Source: Diphasiastrum complanatum (taxonomy: Eukaryota; Streptophyta; Lycopodiopsida; Lycopodiales; Lycopodiaceae). Taken from it: 64,000 bases of DNA. The stretch is taken from assembly GCA_029204225.1 (NCBI GenBank), contig CM055095.1, forward strand, positions 65,782,250 to 65,846,249, in the 5' to 3' direction. Shown here piece after piece: positions 23,559 to 35,079 of this stretch. The notes beneath the pieces were generated by a model. That model saw nothing but the letters and a program-made list of their open reading frames with translations, did no database searches and was not told the origin of the DNA. A program made the position numbers and the translations under genes. Position 1 is the stretch's first letter, and each line of letters begins with the position of its first letter.

Positions 23559-24632
23559 CTATCCAACATCCACCTTGTTGTTTGGGTATTCACCATGCGC
23601 GGTAGCCCTATCATGACGTATGGAATAGGAGGCTAAACTATTCAAATCTCTCAACTGATATGGGTGATTTTGGTGTATGTTTGAATTACATGGTAGAAAT
23701 GGAAGATTTGCGCCCACCACATCGAATATCCTTCCCATATCATAGGGTTTATCCATGGTTGGAGGTATAGTATTCCTTATTTCCTCCCTATTTTCTAGTT
23801 CAGGCCCCTTGTTCTCGATATCTTCTTCAGAGACATAGTTTGGCATGCCCCCTTCCCAATGGAATATATGCATCAATGTTCTCTTGTTCGCCACATTCTT
23901 ATGATCTTCGAATAGGTTCTGTATATCATATGACTCCTGCTGATTAATGCCATCAGAGATAGGTGGTTTAATAACTTCACTTTCTGGAATTGCTGGAGTT
24001 GGATCTATGGTTCTGGATTTAGGGGGTGGTACTAGTGGGTTAGCACATATTGGCTCCTCTACATTGTTATCATCATCCTCGTCAGGAGGTACAACTTGAT
24101 CCGTCTGATTGCTAAATATCGTTGGTAATGCCTCCTCAGACTTAGTGTCCTTCCCAAGACTCACCTGCTGATTACACCCTTCCATCCACTCTTTCCTAGG
24201 TGGGTTTGTCCGTAACTCGCTCAAGGTTGCCGTCAGCACGATTGCCCTAGTCCCCTCAGGGATGAGTGTTCCTATTGGGTGTGTCGGGGGATTGTTGTCG
24301 TTGGTCTCAACTCGTCTATTCTGAGAGGTATTCTCATGATATCTAGACCACAGGTCTATATTCTTACTTGTCTGGGCTTCCTGATTGGCTAGCCCATAAC
24401 GGTGTAAATTTGACTCACTCCCATGTGCCCCTCCATAATTCTCCACAAAGTTAGGTAATAACTCAATGCTACTTGGCACTCTCTCTTCCTCAGCACATTC
24501 TGTTTTGAAAAACTTTGAGGGTCCAGTCCTCTCGTAGGTGTCATGTGGTAGTCCTGTATGATGTAATTCTCTCATTCTTGGCAACGCGTGGCCTAGTGTC
24601 TGTTGGCTACTATCTAGCATTAGATTTCTCAT
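23559..24632 (-). CDS. Unrecognised 357-aa open frame downstream of Gag
   Basis: The protein is hydrophilic and looks disordered, with an acidic patch PPDEDDDNNVEE near the middle and proline-rich stretches (NPLVPPPKS). No zinc knuckle, protease DSG or pol domain is visible. It begins directly after the frame-shifted end of Gag (the tail frame stops just before this ATG), in the same orientation, so I infer it is the post-Gag part of the same retroelement, possibly a non-autonomous or Athila-like one. It could also be chance. Confidence 0.35.
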   Translation of the reverse strand: MRNLMLDSSQQTLGHALPRMRELHHTGLPHDTYERTGPSKFFKTECAEEERVPSSIELLPNFVENYGGAHGSESNLHRYGLANQEAQTSKNIDLWSRYHENTSQNRRVETNDNNPPTHPIGTLIPEGTRAIVLTATLSELRTNPPRKEWMEGCNQQVSLGKDTKSEEALPTIFSNQTDQVVPPDEDDDNNVEEPICANPLVPPPKSRTIDPTPAIPESEVIKPPISDGINQQESYDIQNLFEDHKNVANKRTLMHIFHWEGGMPNYVSEEDIENKGPELENREEIRNTIPPTMDKPYDMGRIFDVVGANLPFLPCNSNIHQNHPYQLRDLNSLASYSIRHDRATAHGEYPNNKVDVG

Positions 24633-24639
24633 GGTCTAA

Positions 24640-26223
24640 CATTCACGTGTGGTAATGTGTGCTTCCTCTACAATCGTGGCTCTAGATATCGCCTCTTCCA
24701 ATAATGAAACTCTAGATTGGCATACCACTAGTTGGATATTACTCAACAGTCCTCTCAAAAAACTATCAAGTAGTAGTTGCGGAGGTAATTCCATTGTAAA
24801 CTTGGTGCAGCTGGTGCACTAGTCCTTTGAATTATCTAGCATACTGATGCACAGTTTCTATAGATGTTTGTTGTATGGTAGCTAGGGCAAATATCATACT
24901 ATCTAGATTATAAGTGCCTCTGAATTCTCTAAAGAATTCCTGATAGTACTCCTCAAGTGTGCTAATAGAAGCTCTAGGTAGAGTATGGTACCATCTCTTG
25001 GCTGTTCCGACCAAAGTAGTGGTGAACAACATCATCTGATGCGCATGACTCACCCTATTCACGAGCATTAGTGTTTCAAAATTATCGACATGCTCATGGG
25101 CATCTTCGTCCTCATTCCCGTGAAATTGCGGTAGGAGACCTACTATTTCAGGTATCCCCCCAGTGTCATTTTGGAGAACTATTGGCTCAGTCACACTCCT
25201 TACTCTCGAAGTGATGGGCGTAGGGCTAGGTGCTGGCACAGTCGGGTGAGTTATGGGCAGGTCATCATTCTCATCTAAAATTTCTTTCACAACAATCTTC
25301 TTGTCATGGTTGGTCTTGATCAAATTTAAGTTCAATTGGATCTCACTCTCTGCCATTGGCTCAAATCTTGGGTCCTCCCTTATGACTTCTTCCTCAAGTC
25401 CTTCATCCGAATTTGATTGAACTTTGCTTTCAGACGTGGCTTTCCACTCAGATATTGTGTCCTCTTCCTCTGGAGTTGGTTCAATTTCATTTTCCGACAT
25501 GGTCTCCCACTCAGATCCATCACTATAACTCTCTACTTCTAGTTGGCGGTCATCTGTGTGTGTATCTGAGTGTGTTTCCCAATCTTGTAGTGATAGCGCT
25601 ATTGCTATTTGTAGGTCGGTGGTGCTATCCTCATGATCTTCAAGGAAAGTTATGTTCGTGAGCTCTTGTGGTGGCTGTTCCCAAGTCTTTACAACTTTTG
25701 AGGGGAAGAGAGGTGGGTCTCTGGCCGCCCTCCTTCTACCATCTATGGTTGGACTTGGTTCTCTAGGCAGTAGACTAGTCTCATGCAATGAAATTTCTAT
25801 AGCCAAATCTAGCTCTGCATATGAAAATCCATCTAGATTTAGTTGGGATTCCTCCATCCATTGTGGTTCCAGTCGTGGTTCGATCAAGTGGCCTTCTAGT
25901 ATAACATGTTTTTCTTCAGGATCTATCGTATCTAGTGTTATTAACATAAGATCTTCTCTTTTAGCCTCATTTAAATCAAAGGTTCCTAGAAATGTGTCTA
26001 TGGTTTCAACTAGTTCTTCTTCTGTCATCATCTCAGATATATTTGTCGATTTATTGAGCTCATAGAGAGGTTCTTGGTCGTCTAATTCTAGAGGGGGCAT
26101 TTCATCATCACCTGTGGCCCAATACCTGCCAGTACAGAATCCTTTGTTGTCTCTAGTTTGGGATGACCCTCGATCAACAAAGTGTACTTCTTCATTGGGT
26201 GGGTCCACTAGTAACTCCCACAT
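24640..26223 (-). pseudogene. Ty3/gypsy-type Gag with acidic N-terminal extension and two UIM-like motifs
   Basis: The first 463 codons (26223-24832) end in a typical retrotransposon Gag block: LPQFHGNEDEDAHEHVDNFE near 364-383, then GTAKRWYHTLPRASISTLEE near 406-425. After one TAG and a frameshift the C-terminal Gag motif continues (ELPPQLLLDSFLRGLL, then SLLEEAISRATIVEEAH) to about 24640. The ~350-residue N-terminal region is very acidic. It holds two ubiquitin-interacting-motif cores, LDLAIEISLHE (138-148) and LQIAIALSLQD (204-214), each fitting hydrophobic-xx-Ala-xxx-Ser-xx-acidic. UIM Gag proteins are not familiar to me. The element is dead, as the stop and frameshift show, and lacks pol. 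Confidence 0.7.
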
Positions 26224-26306
26224 CCAAGAGAGAAGCCACCCAACTAATAAGCTGCTAGATTTAGATGCATTCTACTCTTTTCCCTAACTCTATCCCAAGA
26301 AGTCAA

Positions 26307-26835
26307 GATGACAGATCTGGGAGAAGCGCATTACTATCTCAAAATTCAGATTCATAGAGACAAAAACAGAAGACTTTCCTGTATCACCTAGCAGAGGTAC
26401 TTCTATAATTTGCGAACGAAATTCAATTTCATGAATTTCAAGTTGTTCATAATCCCATGGACCCAAGTCTAAAATTATCTAAGGAGGAATGCCCTCAGAC
26501 CAATGAAAAGAAGATCGAAATAAAGGGATATCCATATCAATCAATTATCGGATCCCTGATGTATGCAATGATCTGTACTAGGCCCGATCTTGCATATGCC
26601 ATCAACTCCTTGAGCCAATACATTAGGAAGCTCTTTTCAGAGTAATCAGATATGTACGAACTACCATTGACCTTTGTATCTGCTATGGCGATGTTGATTC
26701 ATCCGATACCCATACACTTCATGGATATACATATGCAAATTGGGTAGGCTATATCGACACCAAAAGATTGACTTATGGACTTGTCTTCTTGTTCCATGAT
26801 GGTCCGATATCATGGAACATTCGAAAACAAACCTC
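26307..26835 (+). pseudogene. Ty1/copia RT end and RNase H fragment
   Basis: Starting at MTDLGEAHYYLKIQIHRDK, the copia RT-RNase H connector continues after a frameshift with YQSIIGSLMYAMICTRPDLA and SLSQYIRK. After a stop, RNase H sequence follows: YTYANWVGYIDTKRLTYGL, then GPISWNIRKQTSI. The order and motifs match the 34.2-kb copia copy. Flanking LTRs were not found. Multiple stops show it is inactive. Confidence 0.8.
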
Positions 26836-28129
26836 CATTGTACTTACATTTCTTTCATTCACATTTTATGTTGTTGCATATTTCTTTTACACACAATTTC
26901 AATAAAGTTAGATGATGATCATATACTACAAATACGATGTAGATGGATGTGTGACAAGGAGATTTGTGAGATAGATGTGAAAAGAAAACATGAAGATGTA
27001 GTGGAGGCTGTATGTATGTTGGGAGAGATTTTCCAACCTCCATCTTGGACATACAAGTGCATCTACTTGTGCACTTGGTCCAAGAAATTGGTATTGCTAG
27101 TCTTGTGCACTCAAGGTACAAAACATATGATTTTGGTTTTTGTGGCTTCAATAGATTTAGCATCAATTTTTTTCTATGTCATTGGACACTGATCTCATCA
27201 TGCAATAAATGTCTATAGGTGGATGTTTTTTTTGGAGAGATTCATAAAAGTTTTGAAAGATTTTTTGCATACAAAGGCAAGACCAGAGGGAAGCATGGCC
27301 GAGGAGTGGTTAGTGCAAGAATATCTAATTTAGTCATTCAATTTTTACTTCAAATACATCCGTATGTGAAGAAAATCAGATCACTAAGACCTAATTTGCC
27401 CCTTTGATCTTTGGTTACTAAAGAAAGCAAATCTAGCACCATTAACAATGTAGATATCTAGCATATACCAAATATAGAAGCTATAAACTCAATAAGAACT
27501 TGACAAAAAAGCGTAAGAATAATAAGTTGTTGTTGTTGTCCGTACAATGGCTATACAACAACACATTTCACATGTGTGGATCCAATATGTCCACCTAAAA
27601 TAGCATTCTACACAAAAGAATTCAAGATATCAACAAGACAATGAAAAAATACATATACCAAAGAGATCACTTCCATACTGTATACTTTCCCTCACTTTCC
27701 GAATATGGTAATTCAGATGACTTAGGCCTAAACAACTTTATAAAGTTTATCTCTAAGTCTAAAATGCATATTGGCCAAAATTGCCAATTGAACTAGACAT
27801 GATAAATCTTAATAGTTGACAATTTCTCACACCGTCTACTCCACAACTATGGTTCAATGATGAGGAGAACAATGAGGTAAAAGGCAAAAAACCCCAATGT
27901 ATAGGTGCTCCTAAGAAAATGACACCTTTTCTTAGGAAAAAAATTTCTACTTTCATGCTCTATAATTCTTGAGTGATGGATGTGTGGTTGGAATTATACG
28001 AACAAGAGAAGAAAAAAGAGCGTTGGCTAGAAATAAACACCGACATAATAGGCGTAGGGGTCAAGCTACACCTTCATGTGAGTGCACACAAAAAAAAAAA
28101 AATTCATTTTTTTTACACGAGTACTAGTG
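26836..28129. other. Mostly non-coding DNA before the CACTA-like gene
   Basis: No domain recognised. A 10-bp perfect inverted repeat with 7-base loop (CCTAAGAAAA / TTTTCTTAGG) lies at 27910-27936. The stretch 27973-28129 may be a degenerate upstream part of the DUF4216-like gene. Confidence 0.4.
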
Positions 28130-28892
28130 CGAGTACCATTCGTGGTGTGATGAAATCTTTCAATCAAGAAAGTTGGAGTAGTGCAGGAGACCAAAGTCCA
28201 GTCTCTGGAGAGCTTGAGTATGTAGGAACTATTCAAGATATATATGAAGTGTATTTTGGTGAAAATGGTAAATTTTTTTTGTTTGATGTGAAATTGTTTA
28301 AAATCAATTATGAGGGTCAAATGGAACCGTGAAAAGAGATCGTAGTGGATTTTTTGCTATCGATTCAACCAAGACATTAAGCATGAATTTTTCAGACACA
28401 TTGGTGTTGCCTCATCATTGTGAGACAGGTGTGTCACATGAGTTTTTGAGATTTATTTTTTCTCAATCATAATCAACAATTTACACTATTTCATTACAAT
28501 TAATTGTTGTGGACCTTCCATGTTGATAACAACTTTTTTAACTTAACATTGTTAAATGTGCAGGTATTTTTCAACCGGATCGACTAAACAACAAATGGTG
28601 GTATGTTGTTCAAGTTAAGCCACATGCAAGACATGTATTTGAAAATGCTTACATTGAGAATGAAATGGAGGACTTGGATATTGACAACACAAACATGGTT
28701 GATGAGGATATAGAAATATCTCCAAGTTCCTTAAATATTGTTGAAAATGCTATAAATGAACTGGATGATTCTAACACAAACAAAAATATTGAGAGAGGGT
28801 CGAATTACTGTATGGATGATGAAATTCATCTAAGTGGAGATGAGTTGCAAGATGTATCAACTGATGAATTTGAATCTTGTGATGATGAATAA
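28130..28892 (+). pseudogene. DUF4216-like CACTA/En-Spm transposon gene, two exons, frameshifted
   Basis: Exon sequence to 28428 carries the DUF4216-like pattern: GELEYVGTIQDIYEVYF, then KFFLFDVKLFKINYEG, and after a frame break SGFFAID and LVLPHHCETG. A GT-AG intron of 135 bp (28429-28563) keeps phase: the G at 28428 joins GT at 28564. Exon 2 reads IFQPDRLNNKWWYVVQVKPH, the C-terminal DUF4216 block, and ends in an acidic tail with DDEIHLSGDELQ and a TAA at 28890-28892. In plants this domain is found next to TNP2-like transposases of CACTA elements; no TNP2 domain is present here. A premature stop at 28330 shows decay. Confidence 0.65.
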
Positions 28893-29628
28893 ATTATATA
28901 TATTACAACCATTTTTGCCAGTGATAAAATTATAGTTTACATAATTATGGCATCTTTCAAATCTATATCTTATTAAAGATCTAGCAAACATTGATTGACC
29001 AAAGGACAACAATTAGTGAGCATACATTGATCATTTCCATACACTTTAAAAACATCTTCCTTCTGAAACATCCTCACTATATTGAAAATCTATAAAAGCA
29101 ATATCTTCATATCCTCATTATGGTCGAAATGACTTTTCTTTTCAAATAAAAAAAAAGTTGTAGATATACACCTACTGGTTGTGATATTCCTTCTTTGCTT
29201 GTTTGCTTAGTCCAAATTGTTGACAATGCAATTCATCACAATCAGGTATGCACAATCATGCAGATTATATATTCACATCGTCATCTTACTAGTATCGCTC
29301 AAGTAGAACATGAGAATTTATGCCTCTAACTATGTCAAATGACAAATTTGAAACAAAAACTAATGTATTTTCAGTCAACCGTGCTTATTAAATTTTTTAG
29401 AAAAACCAATAGATTGTCAATATATCACTGAAGGGTAATTACAAATTATCTTAACCAGTAAGAATGTCTCAGTTACATTGATATCACTTCCTAATTTTCT
29501 AGAATATAAAACGATAACCATTCCTAACATATGGCAGTACTAGAGCAATCAAAACATTTGATATCTAAGCTAGCGAGCTATTAGCTTAATCTTAATAAAA
29601 CCACATATAGTACACATTTTGAAAATTA
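28893..29628. other. Spacer between the DUF4216 gene and the subterminal array
   Basis: AT-rich, no gene recognised. It corresponds to the 2029-2587 spacer in the first CACTA-like copy. Confidence 0.4.
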
Positions 29629-29945
29629 CGCGTGGCAATTCCAATTCTATGTGCTTAATTAACGACTTTTCGTGGCTCTGCCACGCGTGGTTGTGCCACG
29701 CCAATGTACAAGGTGTGATATCTAAAAAAAATTGGATTTTGCATGGCAGAGCCATGTCAAAAATTTAAAATTGTTTTCCCTTGACCCGCACACATAGTCA
29801 ACACATTTTTGACATGCATGGTTGCCTGAAATTTTTTTGCGTGGATGAGCCACGCAAAAAAAAAAAAAAAAAAGGCATTATTTCGGCTAAGTCCCGGGTT
29901 CGCGTGGCAGCGTTGCATGGCAAAATGCCTACATATGTAGTTGTG
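29629..29945 (+). mobile_element. 3' subterminal array and terminus of a CACTA-like transposon (copy 2)
   Basis: CGTGGC/GCCACG half-sites recur at 29631, 29670, 29679-29701 (a CCACGCGTGG palindrome), 29741, 29841-29856 and 29902. The end reads ACATATGTAGTTGTG at 29945, matching copy 1 at 2975. Between arrays and the coding tail the distance is similar in both copies. A poly-A run of about 18 interrupts the array near 29857-29874. The repeats are candidate binding sites for an element-encoded protein. Confidence 0.6.
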
Positions 29946-30420
29946 TTATCAAATTCTATGATATCTTACAAAGTGTGAAGAGTATGTATGTAGGCACCCC
30001 ATGCTCTGATATTAGCTTGGCATTTAAGTGGATGTGCATTGTAAATATTATGAAAATAGAAAAACATCTCTAGTCCCTCAATGTAGCTAAGTCAAATAAG
30101 AGTTTCTCGTGGTAGTGACAACCCACGTTTGAATTTGGATGTCCACATGGACATGATGTAGTCTATGCTTTGGCTTTGATGTGAAGAAATAGAACATGGC
30201 TAGTCTAGTATAGTTGGACAAGATAGTTGTTTGTTCCAATAGGCTGATCCCAAAATTTGACATGTGTGTGAAAAAAGAACATCCATGAAACTAGCACTCT
30301 CCTCGAAATTTTTTTTGGACTAAAATGTGGATACACCTATTTATTCATGCTAATATAATATGGTTGAGGTACATGTACTCATCACTAAAAATAGCCTCTT
30401 ATTCATAGTAACATTGGGAG
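29946..30420. other. Non-coding DNA before the copia LTR
   Basis: No gene or repeat end recognised. The five bases before the LTR are GGGAG, but no target duplication can be tested since the 3' LTR is truncated. Confidence 0.45.
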
Positions 30421-31572
30421 TGTTGGATTTATCTCCTTTTCCTAAATCCTATGTTAATCTGCCTCCAATCATGTTGCTGCATTTTTACTCATGTTGTCGC
30501 ACAGTTTGCATATTTACATGTAAATAAGACAAACGAATAAAATGTGGCTGTCTGCATAAATACAAGTAAATTTACACAAGCAAAAAAGGCGAAAAACGCG
30601 ACATTGTGTTTTTACACGTGATTTGTGATAGGCAAAAAAGGCAACATTGCCCTACAAATGCAATAAGTGCCCTTATAGAAAACCGAAGACACCCTGTAAA
30701 TCAAATCTTAAGGCATTTGTCAGAGTGTCGCATTTTTCGCATCTTCACCAACGTTCATTAGCGAAGGCTGACGTTGCGGACTTTCACGCTCATCCCATAC
30801 AACTGTGCAAACAGATTTGACAACGACAGCAGCCACCCACGATCTCCCACAGACAGCACATCCACTTTGTACTTTCTTCATCTGCACACCTGTAAAATTA
30901 TGTATATATATTGGATACCATCTGCGTATCCAGTGTTTGTGAAAATAAGAGCATCAGAAGCTTATCAAAGATAGACGAAGTAGATGTTTTCGTGCATAGA
31001 TTCTTTGTATTGTCAGTAATAGGTTATTCCTTTTACAGATTGGATTAACTTTGTGGAGCACGTAGTTCCGTCCGCTATTGTCTTGTGCTCACCAGCATTA
31101 TTGACCTATATATTTTGCTATACTTAATCTGATTAGAGCTTTGTTTGTTCTGCGTTCAGATTTGTGTCAATATTGCTATGCTTTTCTACATTATGTCTGA
31201 CTTGGTAGTCTATTCTTAGTGAATTATTATTAGTCTAGTTGTTCGCGACTAATTCGAGCTCAGTCCTGCTCTTCGCGAATTATTCGCGACTAATAATTTG
31301 TCTAGTTGTTCGCGATAAATTATCTTTCTGATGTTTTGTTGCTTAATGTCTGGCTATGTAATCTAATCGAATGTGATTTCTATCACTAACGTTCTGTTCG
31401 TGTCTGATAGGCGTAGTCATGCTTAGGAAAAGAGAAATAGCTCATTTCACTACGCACGAACACTTTCCGTTCGAGTTCATTTCTTTTTCGAGTTTCTAGT
31501 TTGCTTCTTTTCGTGTTCATTACTATTCGAACTATTTTCATTTTCTCTCCCACACACCCTCTTTTTCCAACA
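30421..31572 (+). mobile_element. 5' LTR of a Ty1/copia element, 1152 bp
   Basis: The LTR begins TGTTGG and ends CCAACA, a perfect 6-base terminal inverted repeat, and the primer-binding site follows directly. A TATA-like TATATATA lies near 30903-30910. The element GGCGAAAAACGCGACA is at 30588-30603. Four TTCGCGA-type palindromes cluster at about 31240-31315. A diverged copy of the whole LTR is at 58588-59791 in the opposite orientation. Confidence 0.92.
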
Positions 31573-31585
31573 TGGTATCAGAGCT
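31573..31585 (+). other. Copia primer-binding site
   Basis: TGGTATCAGAGCT begins immediately after the LTR's CCAACA. TGGTATCAGAGC is the common plant copia PBS, complementary to initiator methionine tRNA. Confidence 0.9.
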
Positions 31586-31726
31586 ATTTTCGTAGCTTGA
31601 TAAGCTTCCACAGTAACAAGACTCTACTAGCCAATAGAGTAATTGTCTTTTTGTTCTGTATTTTCGCACCAAATTTTCATACTTAATCACTGATAGTTAT
31701 TCCTATCACCTAGACTAATCTTCCAC

Positions 31727-32623
31727 ATGGATTCCCAAGGGAAAGCCAGTTCTATCATGGACAAGCTTGATGGAGCCAATTACCATCTGTGGAAATTTAA
31801 AATGAAAACAGTGCTAATGGCTAAAGAATTGTATGATGTTATAGGTGCAGAAGGGAAACCCGAAGCAGACAACGCAGCAATCGCCAGATGGAAGCTGAAG
31901 GATGGAAAGGCTTTCACACTGATCATCCTCAACATTTTGGATACTCAGATCGGCCATGTATCCGAGGCCCAGACATCGAAAGAAGTCTGGGACATCTTGA
32001 GCACACTATATGAAGTGCGAGATATAGCTTCCAAGCTACATCTCAGGAAGAAATTTTACTCCCTCAAGATGGCGATTGGTGATTCCCTGCAGAATCACAT
32101 CAACCAATTCAAGAACCTACTGAAGCAAATGGCCGCTGTCGAATCTGTCATAGATGATCAAGACACAGTGATGCAACTGCTTACAAGCTTGCCAAGCTCA
32201 TACGAAAGTTGGGTGATGATCATCACGACACATCCAGAACTGACTCTTTCGAGAGTCATTACAATGTTGTTGCAGGAAGACACGTGCAGGAACGAAGCCT
32301 CAAGTTCCTCAGCTGATTCTCACGCTTTGTACACCAACAAGAGCATGACTAAGCAGAAGAAGAAGAAAGGCTCGAAGCAATCCAGAAACCAGCACAACAC
32401 AAAAAACAGTCGAATCCGCAGACGAAGAAGAAGTTGTTCTGTAGATACTGCAAGTGAAACAACCACAAAATACAAGCCTTGTCGGATACTGCAAGCAAAG
32501 AACAACAGCAAGGGGCAGTCAAATCAAGTGGCAAATGCAGCTGCAGAAGCACCACAGCCCATTCAAGAAGCGGATCATGATGCCTTCATCAAGGAGCATC
32601 CGGTGACAATTCTTGGTTGCTGA
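31727..32623 (+). pseudogene. Copia Gag (298-codon frame)
   Basis: The start codon lies ~140 bp after the PBS and the same start (MDSQGKAS) is conserved in the 58.4-kb copy. Gag motifs are LDGANYHLWKFKMKTVL near the N-terminus, SKEVWDILSTLYE, LHLRKKFYSLKM and MQLLTSLPSSYESW. The CCHC zinc knuckle is lost through frame changes: lysine-rich sequence around residue 210 passes into CSVDTASETTTKYKPC instead of a regular knuckle. It would form the nucleocapsid shell if intact; here it is damaged. Confidence 0.85.
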
Positions 32624-34868
32624 ATTCCGGAGCCACTCAGCATATGATTAGCCTCATTGGTTGTCTTAAGTCCTATACACCTTACAGTACCAAGAAATAT
32701 ATTCACCTTGATGACAATAGCACACAAGCTATTAAAGGTGAAGGCATTGTAAGAAGCTTTGAAAATGATCAATCTAAGCTACTTTCTAAAGTCTTGTATG
32801 TACCAAACTTATCTACAAATCTGCTCTCTGTAAGCAGGATCACAAATCTAGGACATAGAGTAGAATTCGAATGTGATCAATGCAAAGTAATTGATAGGAC
32901 ATGCAAGATTCTAGCACTCGAAAAGAGACATGAATACTTGTATAGATTAAGTCATTGCTTTACTGCTCTAGTTAGGCGCGCAGTACTTCTATTCAAGCAA
33001 ATAAAAGTTTACTTTGGCATTATAGACTTGGTCACTTGAATCATGTTGTTGTACAACAAATGTCTCGACATTCTATTGTTCTTGATCTAGACTATCCTAG
33101 AGATAAAGTCGAGTTACATGTCTGTCAAGACTATCTAGTTGGTAAACAGACTAGGAAACCATTTAGATCAAGCCATCAACTCCCAGGAGTGGTTCATTTT
33201 CAATTCCTCCCAGAAGATCAAGCCGGGTGCGCACACAGCCCACAAGGTATACTCCTGAGTCTGCATGTGTCTTGATACAGGAACCGACAACAGTCAAAGA
33301 GGCACTCAACCAACCAGACTCTGATCTCGGAGAGAAGCTATGGACAGAGAGTATTCCTCTATGATCAAGAACCAGACGTGGTCACTAGTTGAAGTCCCTA
33401 TTGGCTACAATATCATTGATTGCAAATGGATCTTTAAGATCAAATACAATGCCAATGGAGCAATTGATTGAAGGAAGGCAAGACTGATAACACGAGGATT
33501 CACTCAGATCTCCAACGTCGACTACAGTGAGACTTTTAGTCCAGTAGTCAAGCATTTGTCGATTCGAGCCCTCCTATCATATGCTGTAGTTGCTAACCTC
33601 AAAGTGCATCAACTTGATGTGCAAACAGCTTATCTGAATGGAGTTATACAGGAAGACATCTACATAATTCAGCCCGAAGGATACGTTCTGGAAGGTATGA
33701 AGAATCATGTCTGTAAACTTCATAAAGCACTTTACGGCTTGAAACAGTCTGCCAGAGCTTGGGTTCAGAGGATCAACACGTTCCTCATCGAACAAGGATT
33801 CCAACCAAGCACTGTTGATTGCAACATTTATTCCAAGTCGGTGCAACAATCCTTCATTATCATCACCTTATATGTGGATAATACCTTGCCTTTCAGCAAC
33901 AATACCAATTTGGTCAAGGATTCTAAGCAGATGTTGTTTTCAGAGTTCGACATGACTGATCTGGACGAAGCTCACTTCTGTCTAGGCATTTAGATCCACA
34001 GAGACAGAACGAGATGACTGAGCTATATCACTCAGCAAAGGTATCTTCACAAATTTTTGATAGATACAATCTAATGAATTGTAAGTTAGCTCACTCACTG
34101 ATGGATCCAGGCCTGCGTTTTTCAAAGGACAAATGTCCCCAGACCAAGTAGGAAGAGGAGCAGATGAGAGAGTATACTTATCGATCGATACTTGGATCTC
34201 TCATGTACGCAATGGTCTGTACAAGACCTGACATCTCTTTTGATGTAAGCTCAATCAACCAATATATGGCTAATCCTGGTATTACCCATTGGAAGGCTCT
34301 CATAAGAGTCATGAGGTATATTCGAGCCATCATGGACCAGTGCATCTGCTATGGAAAAGTTAGCAACGACAATCTTCATCAACTCAATGGATATTATGAT
34401 GCAAGCTGGGGAGGAGATGTAGACAATCGTAAGTCCACATCTGGATTTACATTCTTCTTCAACATTGGTCCTATCTCATGGAACAGTCGTATGCAATCCT
34501 CTATCGCTCTTTCTTCTACAGAAGCAAAATACATTGCTGCTTTTCAATCTATTAAAGAAGCGTTTTGGTCGAGAAATTTACTGTCGGACATTCATTTGTA
34601 TCAATACAATCCCACAATTTTATTCTGTGATAATCAGAGTGTTATTGCCTTATCGCCCAACCCTAGATTTCACTCTAGGAGTAAGCACATTGAAATCAGA
34701 TATCACTACATCAGGGGCAAGGTTCACAACAAGGGGATGAGCTTAACGTACTATAGAACACAGGACATGGTTGCAGATATATTCATGAAGGCATTAAGTG
34801 TTAATGCACACAACAAGTTTTGTGCATTGCTTAGTATGAAGATCAAGGCATTCACAGATCTAGATTAA
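32617..34868 (+). pseudogene. Copia Pol: protease, GAG-pre-integrase, RT, RNase H
   Basis: Protease reads LNSGATQHM, so the catalytic Asp of DSGA is Asn. GAG-pre-integrase follows in another frame (LWHYRLGHLN near 33025). Integrase core sequence is missing: after about 33190 homology jumps to RT near 33340. RT keeps LDVQTAYLNG but the YVDD box reads YVDNTL. After a stop at 33991 and a gap, RNase H spans 34164-34868 with STSGFTFF, SSTEAKYIAA, FCDNQS and RSKHIEIRYH. Several stops and frameshifts separate the domains. The element cannot be autonomous. Confidence 0.9.
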
Positions 34869-34874
34869 GGGGGG
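34866..34874 (+). other. Copia polypurine tract
   Basis: TAAGGGGGG directly precedes TGTTGG, the first bases of the 3' LTR, in the position expected for the plus-strand primer. It overlaps the Pol stop codon. Confidence 0.85.
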
Positions 34875-34956
34875 TGTTGGATTTATCTCTTTTACTCTCC
34901 TAAATCCTATGTTAATCTGCCTCCATTCATGCTGCTGCATTTTTACTCATGTTGTT
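34875..34956 (+). mobile_element. 3' LTR of the copia element, truncated to ~82 bp
   Basis: Bases match the start of the 5' LTR (TGTTGGATTTATCTC... to ACTCATGTTGT) with a few substitutions and a small indel, then homology stops. More than 1 kb of LTR is missing, so the element was cut by deletion or a later insertion here. Confidence 0.85.
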
Positions 34957-35079
34957 GGACTATTGCATCAAAAATTGTCATCATAATAAATACTATCTAG
35001 TTTGTTTAAGTCTTCCCTTGACTCATAATCCATGTAAAAAACAACGTAAAGAGTGACATTGGCAAATAAATAATGCACT

